Assembly: GCF_001858025.1 (NCBI RefSeq)
Contig: NZ_LZQD01000002.1
Location: forward strand, 637,421-701,420
Direction of reading: 5' to 3'
From: Trichormus sp. NMC-1
GTDB taxonomy: Bacteria > Cyanobacteriota > Cyanobacteriia > Cyanobacteriales > Nostocaceae
Length of the DNA stretch: 64,000 bases
Position 1 is the stretch's first letter; every line of letters begins with the position of its first letter. A model generated the notes under the pieces. The model saw only the letters and a list, made by a program, of their open reading frames with translations. It was not told where the DNA came from and did not search any database. A program made the translations under genes and the position numbers. Below are positions 1 to 8,532 of the stretch, piece after piece.

Positions 1-26
1 CACGCAAAGGCGCAAAGGCGCAAATG
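1..26. repeat. GGCGCAAA short tandem octamer
   Basis: Three tandem copies of an octamer read GGCGCAAA. The same octamer recurs at about 250-272, inside the right part of the outer MITE-like element. It is repeat DNA with no coding signal. Confidence 0.6.
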
Positions 27-105
27 GCAATCCTCAGAGTGGATTGATGTAGAGACAGAAAATTTTCCGTCTCTGCCGATATGCCTTACAGTGAAGTTTG
101 TAGTT

Positions 106-327
106 TACAGCGATTTGCGGGTAAATGAACCACATCTTACAGCGGTTTCCGCTCTTATGAAGTACATCTTAGCCCCCTCATCGCTTGCGGGGAGGGGGTT
201 GGGGGTGGGGTGATTGTACCTCATAACACCGGGAAGTGCTGTATATCTCACGCAAAGGCGCAAAGGCGCAAAGGAAGAAAGGAATAGAAAAATTAGCGTG
301 TGATACAAATACATGAAAACTGCTGTA
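106..327. mobile_element. Outer MITE-like element (family B), interrupted
   Basis: The element begins TACAGCGATTTGCGGG and its right end, read in reverse complement, begins TACAGCAGTTTTCATG. About 28 bp at each end form imperfect terminal inverted repeats. A second, uninterrupted copy lies at 56891-57084. This copy is split by another element at 138-243. It has no transposase of its own, so it would need an enzyme in trans. The TA ends suggest a Tc1/mariner-IS630 type source, which is inference. Confidence 0.75.
138..243. mobile_element. Inner MITE-like element (family A) nested in family B
   Basis: About 106 bp starting TACAGCGGTTTCCGCTC and ending GGGAAGTGCTGTA, with imperfect inverted ends and a C/T-rich, G-rich core. 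Related copies are at 59246-59351 (same orientation) and 63817-63922 (opposite orientation). Comparison with the uninterrupted family B copy shows that it went in at a TA dinucleotide, which is now present at both ends. Confidence 0.8.
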
Positions 328-334
328 ATAGTCG

Positions 335-880
335 TTAACGCAGACAGCGTGTTGGTGGCAGTTTATTACCTAAATTATATCGATAAAGCCGCTTGAAATC
401 CAAGGTAGCTTGACGGTAGCGTATTGGTTGACCGAATCTTGTACTTTTACCATAGGGTATGGCTTTGGCAACTTGTAAAATTCCTTCCTTGTCCCAATTT
501 ACTAACCGCGAACCTTGGGCTTTGGTAGGTATACTCTGACGACCAATACCACGAATAATTTCTAATCCTTCACCGTAAAAGCGATCTATAAAAGTGCCTT
601 GCAAACATAGTGATTCTTCCCCTAATGTCCTAGTGTCGTAATAAGTACCAACAACTTGATTTTCTTGTTTCCGAAATAAAAAACAATCACCAATTATCGC
701 ATCTGGAGAAGCTACATTACTTGATTTGGGTTGTTGACTACAAAAGCGATGGTTGCCATTAGGAAGTAAGTTCAAATTAAGAGCGGCAGGTTGGGATAGA
801 CTCTTAGAACCATTCATCGCACTGCACAGCAGTACAGCTACAGTTATCAATGGCAATGTAAATGGATAATAACGGTTCAT
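335..880 (-). CDS. Secreted or membrane-anchored protein of unknown function
   Basis: The product is 181 residues. Residues 1-25 are a hydrophobic leader (MNRYYPFTLPLITVAVLLCS) that fits a signal peptide or N-terminal anchor; the Cys near residue 19 is not in a convincing lipobox. The rest is a soluble domain with four further Cys residues (the last two residues before the end are LR after a Cys), consistent with an exported fold held by disulfides. I do not recognise a named family. It is divergently oriented from the glycosyltransferase at 1101 and abuts the nested MITE at its 3' end, with the stop only 8 bp away. The ATG start is the only one in front of the leader. Function unknown. Confidence 0.6.
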   Translation of the reverse strand: MNRYYPFTLPLITVAVLLCSAMNGSKSLSQPAALNLNLLPNGNHRFCSQQPKSSNVASPDAIIGDCFLFRKQENQVVGTYYDTRTLGEESLCLQGTFIDRFYGEGLEIIRGIGRQSIPTKAQGSRLVNWDKEGILQVAKAIPYGKSTRFGQPIRYRQATLDFKRLYRYNLGNKLPPTRCLR

Positions 881-1100
881 ATTGCTTGAAGTAAGTAGGT
901 AGGCTGCGATTACATAGTTGGATACAAGTGCCTTAGATGCTTTCCAGAAATGTTTGTCTTGACAAATAGAAATTATGCACCAAGATTATTTGTGGAGATA
1001 TGGTGTGGGGTGTGGTGAGAACAAAATCGAACTTATTAACGACTTTTGAATTATTGTGTATGAGAAAGACGCGATTCACGGTGTCTGTGAGTATGGATTT

Positions 1101-2918
1101 ATGAGGCTGAAATTGAGCGTTACCCTCCCTGTTGACCAATTTTTTCACAAGATAGAACAGCGTCCAGCCCTTGCTGTGACTATTTCCATCTTGTGGTTAC
1201 TGCTGATTAACTGGATAGCTTTTGGATGGAATTTGGGCAACGTTGGCTTGGTTGACGAAACGGAGCCGTTGTTTGCTGAAGCTTCCCGGCAAATGCTAGT
1301 TACAGGTGATTGGATTACCCCATTTTTTAATGGTGAAACTCGTTTTGACAAACCAGCGTTAATTTATTGGTGTCAAGCGATCGCATATTCTATTATGGGG
1401 GTGAATGAGTGGGCAGCCCGTATCCCTTCCGCACTGGCAGCAACGGCTGTAACTGCTTTGGCATTCTACGCGGTACAGTGGCATTTTGCCAAAAAAGATG
1501 AATTAGAGCAAGTTGCAAATCCTACTCGTCGTTACTTAACAGCTGCTGTAGCATCGGCTTTAATGGCACTTAACCCGGAAATGATTGTTTGGGGTAGAAT
1601 CGGCGTTTCTGATATGTTACTGACCGGTTGTATAGCCTCAGCTTTGCTATGTTTCTTTCTGGGATACGCTCAAAAATCTTCTTCTTCCCCTTTCCCCAAT
1701 AAATGGTATTTGGCTTGTTATGTATTGATTGCTGGGGCAATTTTAACTAAAGGGCCAGTCGGAATTGTGTTACCCGGACTGATTATGATTGCCTTTGCTG
1801 TATATTTAGGCAAATTCTGGGAACTGTGGCGAGAAATGCGTCCTATCTTAGGAATGGGGATAGTTTTCGCTATATCTGCTCCCTGGTATGTCTTGGTGAC
1901 TTGGCGCAATGGCTGGAATTTTATTAACGCCTTTTTTGGTTATCACAACATAGAACGCTTTACAGAAGTTGTGAATGGTCACTCAGCCCCTTGGTATTTT
2001 TACTTTTTAGTCGTGTTGTTGGGTTTTGCACCATACTCAGTGTACATTCCCGCAGCTGTAGCTAGGTTAAAATTTTGGCAGCGATCGCACTGGCTCAACC
2101 AGGAACGTTCTCAACAATTAGGTTTATTTGCTTGTTTCTGGTTTTTTGGTGTCTTTGGTTTTTTTAGCATTGCTGTCACTAAACTCCCCAGCTACCTTTT
2201 ACCTTTAATGCCAGCCACAGCTATTTTGGTAGCATTGTTTTGGAGTGACCTTTTCCCAAATCCCCAAATTCCCAATTCCCTTAAATCTTTCAATATTAGT
2301 AGCTGGATAAATGTTGCCTTTTTATCCACATTAGCAGTAGGACTATTTAACCTATCCAAGTTAGTAGGTACTGATCCTGCTGCACCTGAATTATACGAAC
2401 TAATTGAAAAGTCAGGGTTTACAAATTTAGGAGGTATAATTTGGCTTGTTGCTGCTATTATGATCGCGGCGTTAATCTTGAGTTATCATCTGCGTTCCAT
2501 CATTTTTATTAATTTAATAGGATTTGTGGCATTTTTATCCGTGGTGTTAATGCCTACTTTGTTTGTGATGGATCAACAGCGTCAACTACCTTTAAGAGAA
2601 TTATCTGCGATCGCAGTCCAAGAAAAACAACCGAATGAAGAATTAGTCATGGTTGGTTTCAAAAAGCCTACAGTGACTTTCTACACCCAACATAATGTTA
2701 ATTACCTCAAATTTTCCCAACAGGCACTAGACTATATTCAAAATCAAGCAAATGCGAAAATCCGTCCACAATCAGTACTACTTCTGACTGAACAGAAAAA
2801 GTTGCTGGAAATGAACTTACCACCAGATAATTACAAGAACATAGCCACTAAAGGAGCTTATAATCTCATTCGCATCCCTTTTAAGAACAGCAAAAAGGAA
2901 AAACTGGACATTTCGTAA
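1101..2918 (+). CDS. GT39/ArnT-like membrane glycosyltransferase
   Basis: An integral membrane transferase of about 605 residues. It probably moves a sugar from a polyprenyl-phosphate donor onto a lipid or protein at the outer face of the inner membrane. The family signature is clear: an acidic pair in the first periplasmic loop (VDETEP, D52-E53) followed by a GDWITPFFNGETRFDKP motif as in ArnT and protein mannosyltransferases, then about ten hydrophobic segments and a small soluble C-terminal domain. An in-frame GTG at 1056 would add 15 residues; the ATG at 1101 directly precedes the first amphipathic stretch and is preferred. The TAA stop is formed by the first unit of the following heptamer array. 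The acceptor cannot be told from sequence. Confidence 0.85.
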   Translation: MRLKLSVTLPVDQFFHKIEQRPALAVTISILWLLLINWIAFGWNLGNVGLVDETEPLFAEASRQMLVTGDWITPFFNGETRFDKPALIYWCQAIAYSIMGVNEWAARIPSALAATAVTALAFYAVQWHFAKKDELEQVANPTRRYLTAAVASALMALNPEMIVWGRIGVSDMLLTGCIASALLCFFLGYAQKSSSSPFPNKWYLACYVLIAGAILTKGPVGIVLPGLIMIAFAVYLGKFWELWREMRPILGMGIVFAISAPWYVLVTWRNGWNFINAFFGYHNIERFTEVVNGHSAPWYFYFLVVLLGFAPYSVYIPAAVARLKFWQRSHWLNQERSQQLGLFACFWFFGVFGFFSIAVTKLPSYLLPLMPATAILVALFWSDLFPNPQIPNSLKSFNISSWINVAFLSTLAVGLFNLSKLVGTDPAAPELYELIEKSGFTNLGGIIWLVAAIMIAALILSYHLRSIIFINLIGFVAFLSVVLMPTLFVMDQQRQLPLRELSAIAVQEKQPNEELVMVGFKKPTVTFYTQHNVNYLKFSQQALDYIQNQANAKIRPQSVLLLTEQKKLLEMNLPPDNYKNIATKGAYNLIRIPFKNSKKEKLDIS

Positions 2919-3256
2919 TTCGTAATTCGTAATTCGTAATTCGTAATTCGTAATTCGTAATTCGTAATTCGTAATTCGTAATTCGTAATTCGTAATTCGT
3001 AATTCGTAATTCGTAATTCGTAATTCGTAATTCGTAATTCGTAATTCGTAATTCGTAATTCGTAATTCGTAATTCGTAATTCGTAATTCGTAATTCGTAA
3101 TTCGTAATTCGTAATTCGTAATTCGTAATTCGTAATTCGTAATTCGTAATTCGTAATTCGTAATTCGTAATTCGTAATTCGTAATTCGTAATTCGTAATT
3201 CGTAATTCGTAATTCGTAATTCGTAATTCGTAATTCGTAATTCGTAATTCGTAATT
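2912..3256. repeat. STRR array, about 49 copies of TTCGTAA
   Basis: 345 bp of essentially perfect tandem heptamer TTCGTAA, about 49 units. On the minus strand it is open for 100+ codons and reads as a repeating ITNYELR heptapeptide, which is an artefact of the 7-bp unit. The first unit supplies the TAA stop of the upstream glycosyltransferase gene. STRRs of this size are known in heterocystous cyanobacteria. Confidence 0.95.
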
Positions 3257-3262
3257 AGAAGA

Positions 3263-3344
3263 GTTCCCTGTTCCCTGTTCCCTGTTCCCTGTCACCTGTC
3301 ACCTGTCACCTGTCACCTATCACCTGTCCCCTATTCCCTGTCAC
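3263..3344. repeat. STRR arrays TTCCCTG and TCACCTG
   Basis: About four copies of TTCCCTG, then about seven copies of TCACCTG with drift, directly after the TTCGTAA array. The arrays run into the 3' end of the kinase gene and encode its last dozen residues. Confidence 0.9.
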
Positions 3345-6300
3345 CAAAGCTTGATTGATCTGACTTAATAAGTCTTCCATTGAGATAGAACGAGGTAATA
3401 TCTGGGTAGCGATACCGCCAGTTAGCTGTTCTAACTCACCAACTACATTATTTTGTAGAAATTGATTTCCGTTCTTTTTGATTTGCCCAATTTCTGTATG
3501 TTTTATCTGATTTAATCTTTGGTCAAGTACTAAAATTGGTGGCAAATTCAACGGTAAATCTGACAAAGCTTGGAGTGCTTTTTGCATTTCTTTATGAATT
3601 GCCGATTCTCCCAAACAAATTAGTAGTAAATCAACACTTTGGTGGCGAATTTGTTGCAGAACTTCTGCCCAGCAGTTACCCATAGATGCTTTAAAACCGG
3701 CAGTTTGTAAATATTGAATTAAAGCTTGGAACCACTCAGATCCCCGTTCTGTATTTGAGGAAGATGAACCCCTTCTGTACTCACCTTTGAGAGATAAGTT
3801 TCTTTCTAATCGATAACCCTTGACTGGCTTGCGTTTTACCTGTGGTAAATCGCGCAGCATAGTGACATCGACTACTAAAATATTAGGAGGGCAGCTAAGA
3901 CCAGAAGCAATTTGCAACACCGATAATAAAGGATCTGGTTTGCCTTTGCAACTACCGTCTTGTTTACTTAATGGAATTAAGCAAGGAAACACACCTAATC
4001 CTGGTATTTGGGAAGCTACCAAGGTAGTGGCTACATCACAAGTTACCAGTGGTAAAGCTGCCAAGCGTGGATGCTTAGTCAACTGTTGCAGGTAATTTTG
4101 GGCGGTAGAACTTTCCACATCTAGCAAAACTACATCAAACTGCCACACTCGCGCTAAAAGTTCGGCCTGATCTAGATCATCTACTTCAATCACCCGATGT
4201 TCTCGCAGTGAAGGGTTAGGAGTGACAGATTCTAATTCTGGATTTACCAACCTGAGAATCCGCAGGGGAGTTTTTATGGGTGTGATTTCGTTATTTTCTA
4301 AACTTATCTGCTCAACTTCTGGTGCAGCACACAATCTTTCTAAAATTGGTAATAATCCCGAATGTTCTACTGGTAAGCTAACAAAATCATCGGCTCGGTT
4401 AGCAAATGCCTGTTCTTTTTCTGCACCTGTAGCTGTGACAATGACGGGAATATGGCGAGTTGCACTATCAGATTTGAGTAAAGTCAGCACATCCCAACCT
4501 GACAGTAGGGGTAACAACGGATTCAAGAATATAGTTTTCGGTTGCAAGCGTCGGGCTTTTTCTAGTGCTTCTGTTCCCGAACGAGCAATCACCACCCGAT
4601 AACCTAAACCTTTAAGATGTTGAGTCAAGTCTTCAATATATCCGGCTACTGCCTCGACTACTAAGACTAACCGTTGGGAGGAAATCGGTTGATGTGATTC
4701 TGATGAATTTCCTGGCTCTGATTCGGCAAAACTTGTCTTTGGCGGACTGGGTGGCAATAGTAGTGTAAACTGACTACCTTTGCCTTCACGAGACAAAAAG
4801 CTGACATCTCCACCATGTAGGCGAGCTAATGCCCTAGTTAATACTAGCCCCAAACCGGTGCCTTCAAATTGGCGAGTGAGGGGATTTTCGAGTTGTTGGA
4901 ATTTTTGAAATATTAAATGTTGTTGATGTTCGGGAATACCAATGCCAGTATCCCAGACTGTAAAAGCAATCCACCCTTCCCAACGATTTACCCGCAGTCC
5001 AATTTCTCCAGAAATTTCCGTGAACTTAAAGGCGTTGGAAAGTAAATGTACCAGCATCTGACGCAAGCGTAATTCATCTGCTACCATCTGCTCTAAGCCA
5101 GGTTCAATGGTGAGGCTGAATTGGTGATCGTCCGGTGAACGTTTATTTTCGGATTGGTAAGATGGGCTAGTTTTGCTGGCTTGATTGTGGAGTGTGCTTA
5201 CTTCTAATAAAGCGCGATCGCACACTTCCCTAATTTTAACTGGAGATGGGGCGAGTTCCATCTGTCCAGTTTCCATGCGCGTCAAATCCAAAATGTCATT
5301 AACCACACTCATCAAATGACGGCCACTTTGATGAATTAAGCCTGCATAACGCGCTTGACGCTCGTTTAGTTCTCCTAATTGTTGATCTACCAGTAACCTG
5401 GACAAGCCCAAAACTGCCGTCAGCGGTGTTTTCAGTTCATGGCTAATACAAGCTAAAAACTCATCTTTTAAGCGATTTAGTTGAATCAAATCGGCGTTTT
5501 TTGCTGCCAGTTCCTTGCAAAGTTGTTGCTGTTCGGTGACATCAGTTGCTAAGACTAACCACAGCTTTTCATTGCCGATTTCTGGGTTCTGACTGCTGAG
5601 TGTCACTTGCGAATCGGCACTCCAGACTTTTAATTCAGGACTATCTAAGAGGATTTTGGCAAATTGCCAAATTCGCTCCTGACCATTTTGTATTTCCACA
5701 ACGCAAGTACAAGTACCTAGTTGAGAATCTAAATAACAATAACTAGATGCAGTATTTCCCGGTACAGGTTGCTCCTGCATCATTGGTAAAACAGATGGGG
5801 CGTAAGGAGGTAAGCCTTTTTGAGGAGTAGCGGCACTCGTCCGTGACCAGCGGTCAGGGTTGGCGCTATCACCCTCGGAATACAGTTTAGCCTGGGACGA
5901 TGATATCTCGCCTTCTCTACCATTGGCATAGACTTTAACCGCTTGTTGATCGGCGTATTGTGGCTGTTGACTGTGTTCAGGGGCAAGTATGGCTTCTACC
6001 TGTTGCCTAATTCCTTCGGGATCTTTCAACACTCCCAATTGTTGCCACCACGCTGGATTTTGCGTCACCACTTCCCCAGTACTTGTTTGCAACATCAAAG
6101 GCCAAGGCAGTCTTTCCAACAACTGTACTAGAGGATTGTGTGTGATTAGCTGGTGTTCATTTTGCTTGTCAGCAGGTTTTGCCGCCGGATCACTTTTTTG
6201 CCTAGTTTCTGGGGCGTTAGTAACAAGTGCTACTTTTTCCTTAGCTAAAAATCGCAGTAAGCGTGGGCTATCCAGCAGCCCTACAAATTTTTCTTCTGCA

Positions 6301-6662
6301 TCAATTAATGCCCAATCTAGGTCGCGGTTTTTTGGAGTTTGCTGATAACGCAAAAACAAGCTAAATTTTTCTAGATGATCACAAATGGGTATTTTATGTA
6401 TTGGTTCAATTAGGGTTGACCCCAAAGTTGACAGGGGCTGATGTAAATTTAGAAATTGTTCACCACTGGCTGCTGCCAATAATTGGGGGATTAAACGCGC
6501 AGAGTACAACAATCCTATGGGGCATTGCTGTTGATTCACCACTACCAAGCGATCGCACTGCTCTTTCTCTAAAATCTCCAGCACCGCTGCCAGAGTGCTT
6601 GTTTCTGGGCAGATGGGTACGGTTGCTAGAAAGTCATAAAGCGGGTACTGTAGCATTAACAT
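3306..6662 (-). CDS. CBS-domain hybrid sensor histidine kinase with degenerate receivers
   Basis: About 1118 residues. The N-terminal part is a CBS-pair-like sensor, followed by a PAS-like segment, then HisKA with an intact HELKTP phosphoacceptor box and an intact HATPase_c (N box LLSNAFKFT, DTGIGIP, GTGLGL). Three receiver-like domains follow. The first has Asn where the phospho-Asp should be (FLNPLLPLLSGW) and lacks the acidic pair and the conserved Lys. The second keeps a possible Asp (VVLLDVE). The third has Leu-Ile-Cys-Leu at that place. An in-frame TTG at 6755 is possible, but the ATG pair at 6662/6656 begins the CBS homology. The last about 12 residues (VTGNRGQVIGDR) are STRR-encoded. 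The gene is divergent from kaiA, so a role near the clock is possible but unproven. Confidence 0.85.
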   Translation of the reverse strand: MLMLQYPLYDFLATVPICPETSTLAAVLEILEKEQCDRLVVVNQQQCPIGLLYSARLIPQLLAAASGEQFLNLHQPLSTLGSTLIEPIHKIPICDHLEKFSLFLRYQQTPKNRDLDWALIDAEEKFVGLLDSPRLLRFLAKEKVALVTNAPETRQKSDPAAKPADKQNEHQLITHNPLVQLLERLPWPLMLQTSTGEVVTQNPAWWQQLGVLKDPEGIRQQVEAILAPEHSQQPQYADQQAVKVYANGREGEISSSQAKLYSEGDSANPDRWSRTSAATPQKGLPPYAPSVLPMMQEQPVPGNTASSYCYLDSQLGTCTCVVEIQNGQERIWQFAKILLDSPELKVWSADSQVTLSSQNPEIGNEKLWLVLATDVTEQQQLCKELAAKNADLIQLNRLKDEFLACISHELKTPLTAVLGLSRLLVDQQLGELNERQARYAGLIHQSGRHLMSVVNDILDLTRMETGQMELAPSPVKIREVCDRALLEVSTLHNQASKTSPSYQSENKRSPDDHQFSLTIEPGLEQMVADELRLRQMLVHLLSNAFKFTEISGEIGLRVNRWEGWIAFTVWDTGIGIPEHQQHLIFQKFQQLENPLTRQFEGTGLGLVLTRALARLHGGDVSFLSREGKGSQFTLLLPPSPPKTSFAESEPGNSSESHQPISSQRLVLVVEAVAGYIEDLTQHLKGLGYRVVIARSGTEALEKARRLQPKTIFLNPLLPLLSGWDVLTLLKSDSATRHIPVIVTATGAEKEQAFANRADDFVSLPVEHSGLLPILERLCAAPEVEQISLENNEITPIKTPLRILRLVNPELESVTPNPSLREHRVIEVDDLDQAELLARVWQFDVVLLDVESSTAQNYLQQLTKHPRLAALPLVTCDVATTLVASQIPGLGVFPCLIPLSKQDGSCKGKPDPLLSVLQIASGLSCPPNILVVDVTMLRDLPQVKRKPVKGYRLERNLSLKGEYRRGSSSSNTERGSEWFQALIQYLQTAGFKASMGNCWAEVLQQIRHQSVDLLLICLGESAIHKEMQKALQALSDLPLNLPPILVLDQRLNQIKHTEIGQIKKNGNQFLQNNVVGELEQLTGGIATQILPRSISMEDLLSQINQALVTGNRGQVIGDR

Positions 6663-7444
6663 AGGGCTTAGGGGGTCATTCTTCCTGTGGTTACTTTTGG
6701 CATAAACATCTACCAAAGTGCTGATGGTCTTTATGCCTGAAGCAATATCCTCCAAGAAGAGTCACACAAGCGATTTTCGTGACAATTTAAAGGATATTGA
6801 AACAATCAACTCGGCTTTGACGGACAATTTGGTTGCCTCCAACAATTCCCAAGGCGCTGCTTTTCGAGTCCCACTCTTTTGGACTAGCGACCATCCTCAC
6901 CAGTAAGATACTGGTGTTGAAACTTTTCATTGATAGTTACAGCTAGAACAATTATCGCTCCAAAGATTCGTTTTAGAACCTTGAGGAATTATAATGATTT
7001 AGAATGAAACGATGCTTTAACATTGTTTATGTATCTTATCAAGGAGTGAAATAAAAAGATCTATCTAAATATAGATATACATACTACACATCATAATTCA
7101 GCTATTATCTACCTGATGTTGAACGCTTCATCAACTACCTAGTTATACCACCCAGTTGTGGCAACTCCCTTTTTGAGTGGTGACTTCTCAATATTTGTTG
7201 ACAAAAAGTGTTTTTTCGTCAATCCTTACTTAAAAGATTTTACAAAACTTAATCAACCCAGACATTTTTGTTTGGGCAATGATCATAAATATAGAGGACG
7301 CTTAATTTTTGTGAAAGTAACCTGCGCTCTGCGCTTAAAAAAATTAGTACCCTTCTTTCCTGTTAAAAGTCAAGAGATTCCATGAGTAATTATGCCCATG
7401 CAAGCTATCAATAATCCCACCGAATTCCTAAAGATAAGCAATAA
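6663..7444. other. Intergenic region between kinase and kaiA
   Basis: About 780 bp between divergent genes. I see no convincing gene. There is a short perfect hairpin at 6898-6916 (CACCAGT stem, 5-base loop) without a T run. The rest is AT-rich and should contain the promoters of the kinase and the kai cluster, but I cannot place them reliably. Confidence 0.6.
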
Positions 7445-8038
7445 ATGTTATTACCGATATTGATTTGGCAACCAAACTTTAAAAAATATTTATATGCACC
7501 CGCTGATCTGAATAACCTTCAAGGTTTAATCGGGCAGATATGGAACCTTATCGATCACATTATTGCCCAAATGTGGTGTTTTTATTTTCCGGCTACTATC
7601 CCTATCAATATCTACTCTTTAGACAAAAGTACCCAAAAAAACCCTAATCAACAGTTGAATGATGATCAAAAAAATAACTATGTCTTAGCCTGTAACAAGC
7701 CTAAAAACCAGCAGTGCTTTCAACACATGAGTCAAGCTGATAAGCATGAATTGTTAGAGCAACTTAAATCAGATTACCGCCAAATTCTTATACGTTACTA
7801 TATTACAGACAAAACTCTGCAATCTAGCATTGATAAATTTATCAATGCCTTATTTTATGCTAATATTCCTGTGCAAAAAATTATAGAAATGCACATGGAA
7901 CTTATTGACGAGTTTTCCAAACAGCTAAAATTAGAAGGAAGGAGCGACGAAACATTACTCGATTACAGACTGACATTAATAGATATTTTGGCAAATTTGT
8001 GTGAAGTCTATAGATGTGCGGTTTCTAAAATCAAATGA
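7445..8038 (+). CDS. kaiA: Circadian clock protein KaiA, short Nostocales form with open upstream extension
   Basis: KaiA stimulates KaiC autophosphorylation. The last about 103 residues, from the ATG at 7727 (MSQADKHELLEQLKSDYRQI), are the complete C-terminal KaiC-binding and dimerisation domain, with the conserved IEMHMELIDEFSKQL and ETLLDYRLTLIDILANLCE stretches. The N-terminal pseudo-receiver domain of Synechococcus KaiA is absent, as known for Anabaena, whose KaiA is about 102 residues. Here the frame stays open upstream for 94 more codons to an ATG at 7445. That segment shows no similarity I can see to the pseudo-receiver and may be untranslated or a decayed remnant. The real start is either 7445 or, more likely, 7727. 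kaiB follows 102 bp downstream. Confidence 0.9.
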   Translation: MLLPILIWQPNFKKYLYAPADLNNLQGLIGQIWNLIDHIIAQMWCFYFPATIPINIYSLDKSTQKNPNQQLNDDQKNNYVLACNKPKNQQCFQHMSQADKHELLEQLKSDYRQILIRYYITDKTLQSSIDKFINALFYANIPVQKIIEMHMELIDEFSKQLKLEGRSDETLLDYRLTLIDILANLCEVYRCAVSKIK

Positions 8039-8140
8039 AGAATGAAGAAAGTTAAATTCTCATGGCATCTTCTGTAACTTTAGATAAATGCATCAGCATA
8101 TTTTGTATTTCTATACTCAAAACTACTCTGTACCTTATTT

Positions 8141-8455
8141 ATGAATAAATCCAAAAAGACCTATGTTCTCAAGTTGTATGTAGCAGGCAACACTCCCAAC
8201 TCCGTCAGAGCATTAAACACACTCAAAAACATATTAGAACAAGAGTTCAAAGGTGTTTATGCTTTAAAAGTAATCGATGTCCTCAAAAACCCACAACTAG
8301 CAGAAGAAGATAAAATATTAGCCACACCGACATTATCAAAGATTTTGCCGCCCCCAGTCCGCAAAATCATCGGTGATCTTTCAGATAGAGAAAGAGTTTT
8401 GATAGGATTAGATTTACTTTATGAAGAATTGAGTGAAGAAGACTGGGCAGAATAA
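8141..8455 (+). CDS. kaiB: Circadian clock protein KaiB
   Basis: 104 residues, thioredoxin-like, metamorphic clock protein that binds phosphorylated KaiC, sequesters KaiA and engages SasA and CikA output proteins. Recognised from [18 protein letters not shown] at the N-terminus, the [22 protein letters not shown] block in the middle and the acidic C-terminal tail ([10 protein letters not shown]). Length is typical of cyanobacterial KaiB. It lies between kaiA and kaiC on the same strand, 77 bp before kaiC, so kaiBC co-transcription is likely. No missing residues were noted. Confidence 0.98.
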   Translation: MNKSKKTYVLKLYVAGNTPNSVRALNTLKNILEQEFKGVYALKVIDVLKNPQLAEEDKILATPTLSKILPPPVRKIIGDLSDRERVLIGLDLLYEELSEEDWAE

Positions 8456-8532
8456 AACAGTTTTTCATCAAAAACCAAGTCCAACTTTTAGTAATTTAAA
8501 AATTAGGGTTAAATACCCAAATGTGATAAAAA

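Noticed and set aside
2912-3256. Heptamer array considered as a CRISPR
   Set aside because: Units are contiguous with no spacers.
2858-3295. Minus-strand frame encoding a 20-fold ITNYELR repeat protein
   Set aside because: It arises because a 7-bp tandem unit is read in three phases over 21 bp. No start signal, no non-repeat domain; the array is an STRR.
3820-4602. Plus-strand open frames inside the hybrid kinase gene
   Set aside because: They lie antisense to a well-supported kinase gene and match no family.
7158-7385. 75-codon plus-strand frame upstream of kaiA
   Set aside because: No motif, no Shine-Dalgarno site and unremarkable composition in AT-rich DNA.
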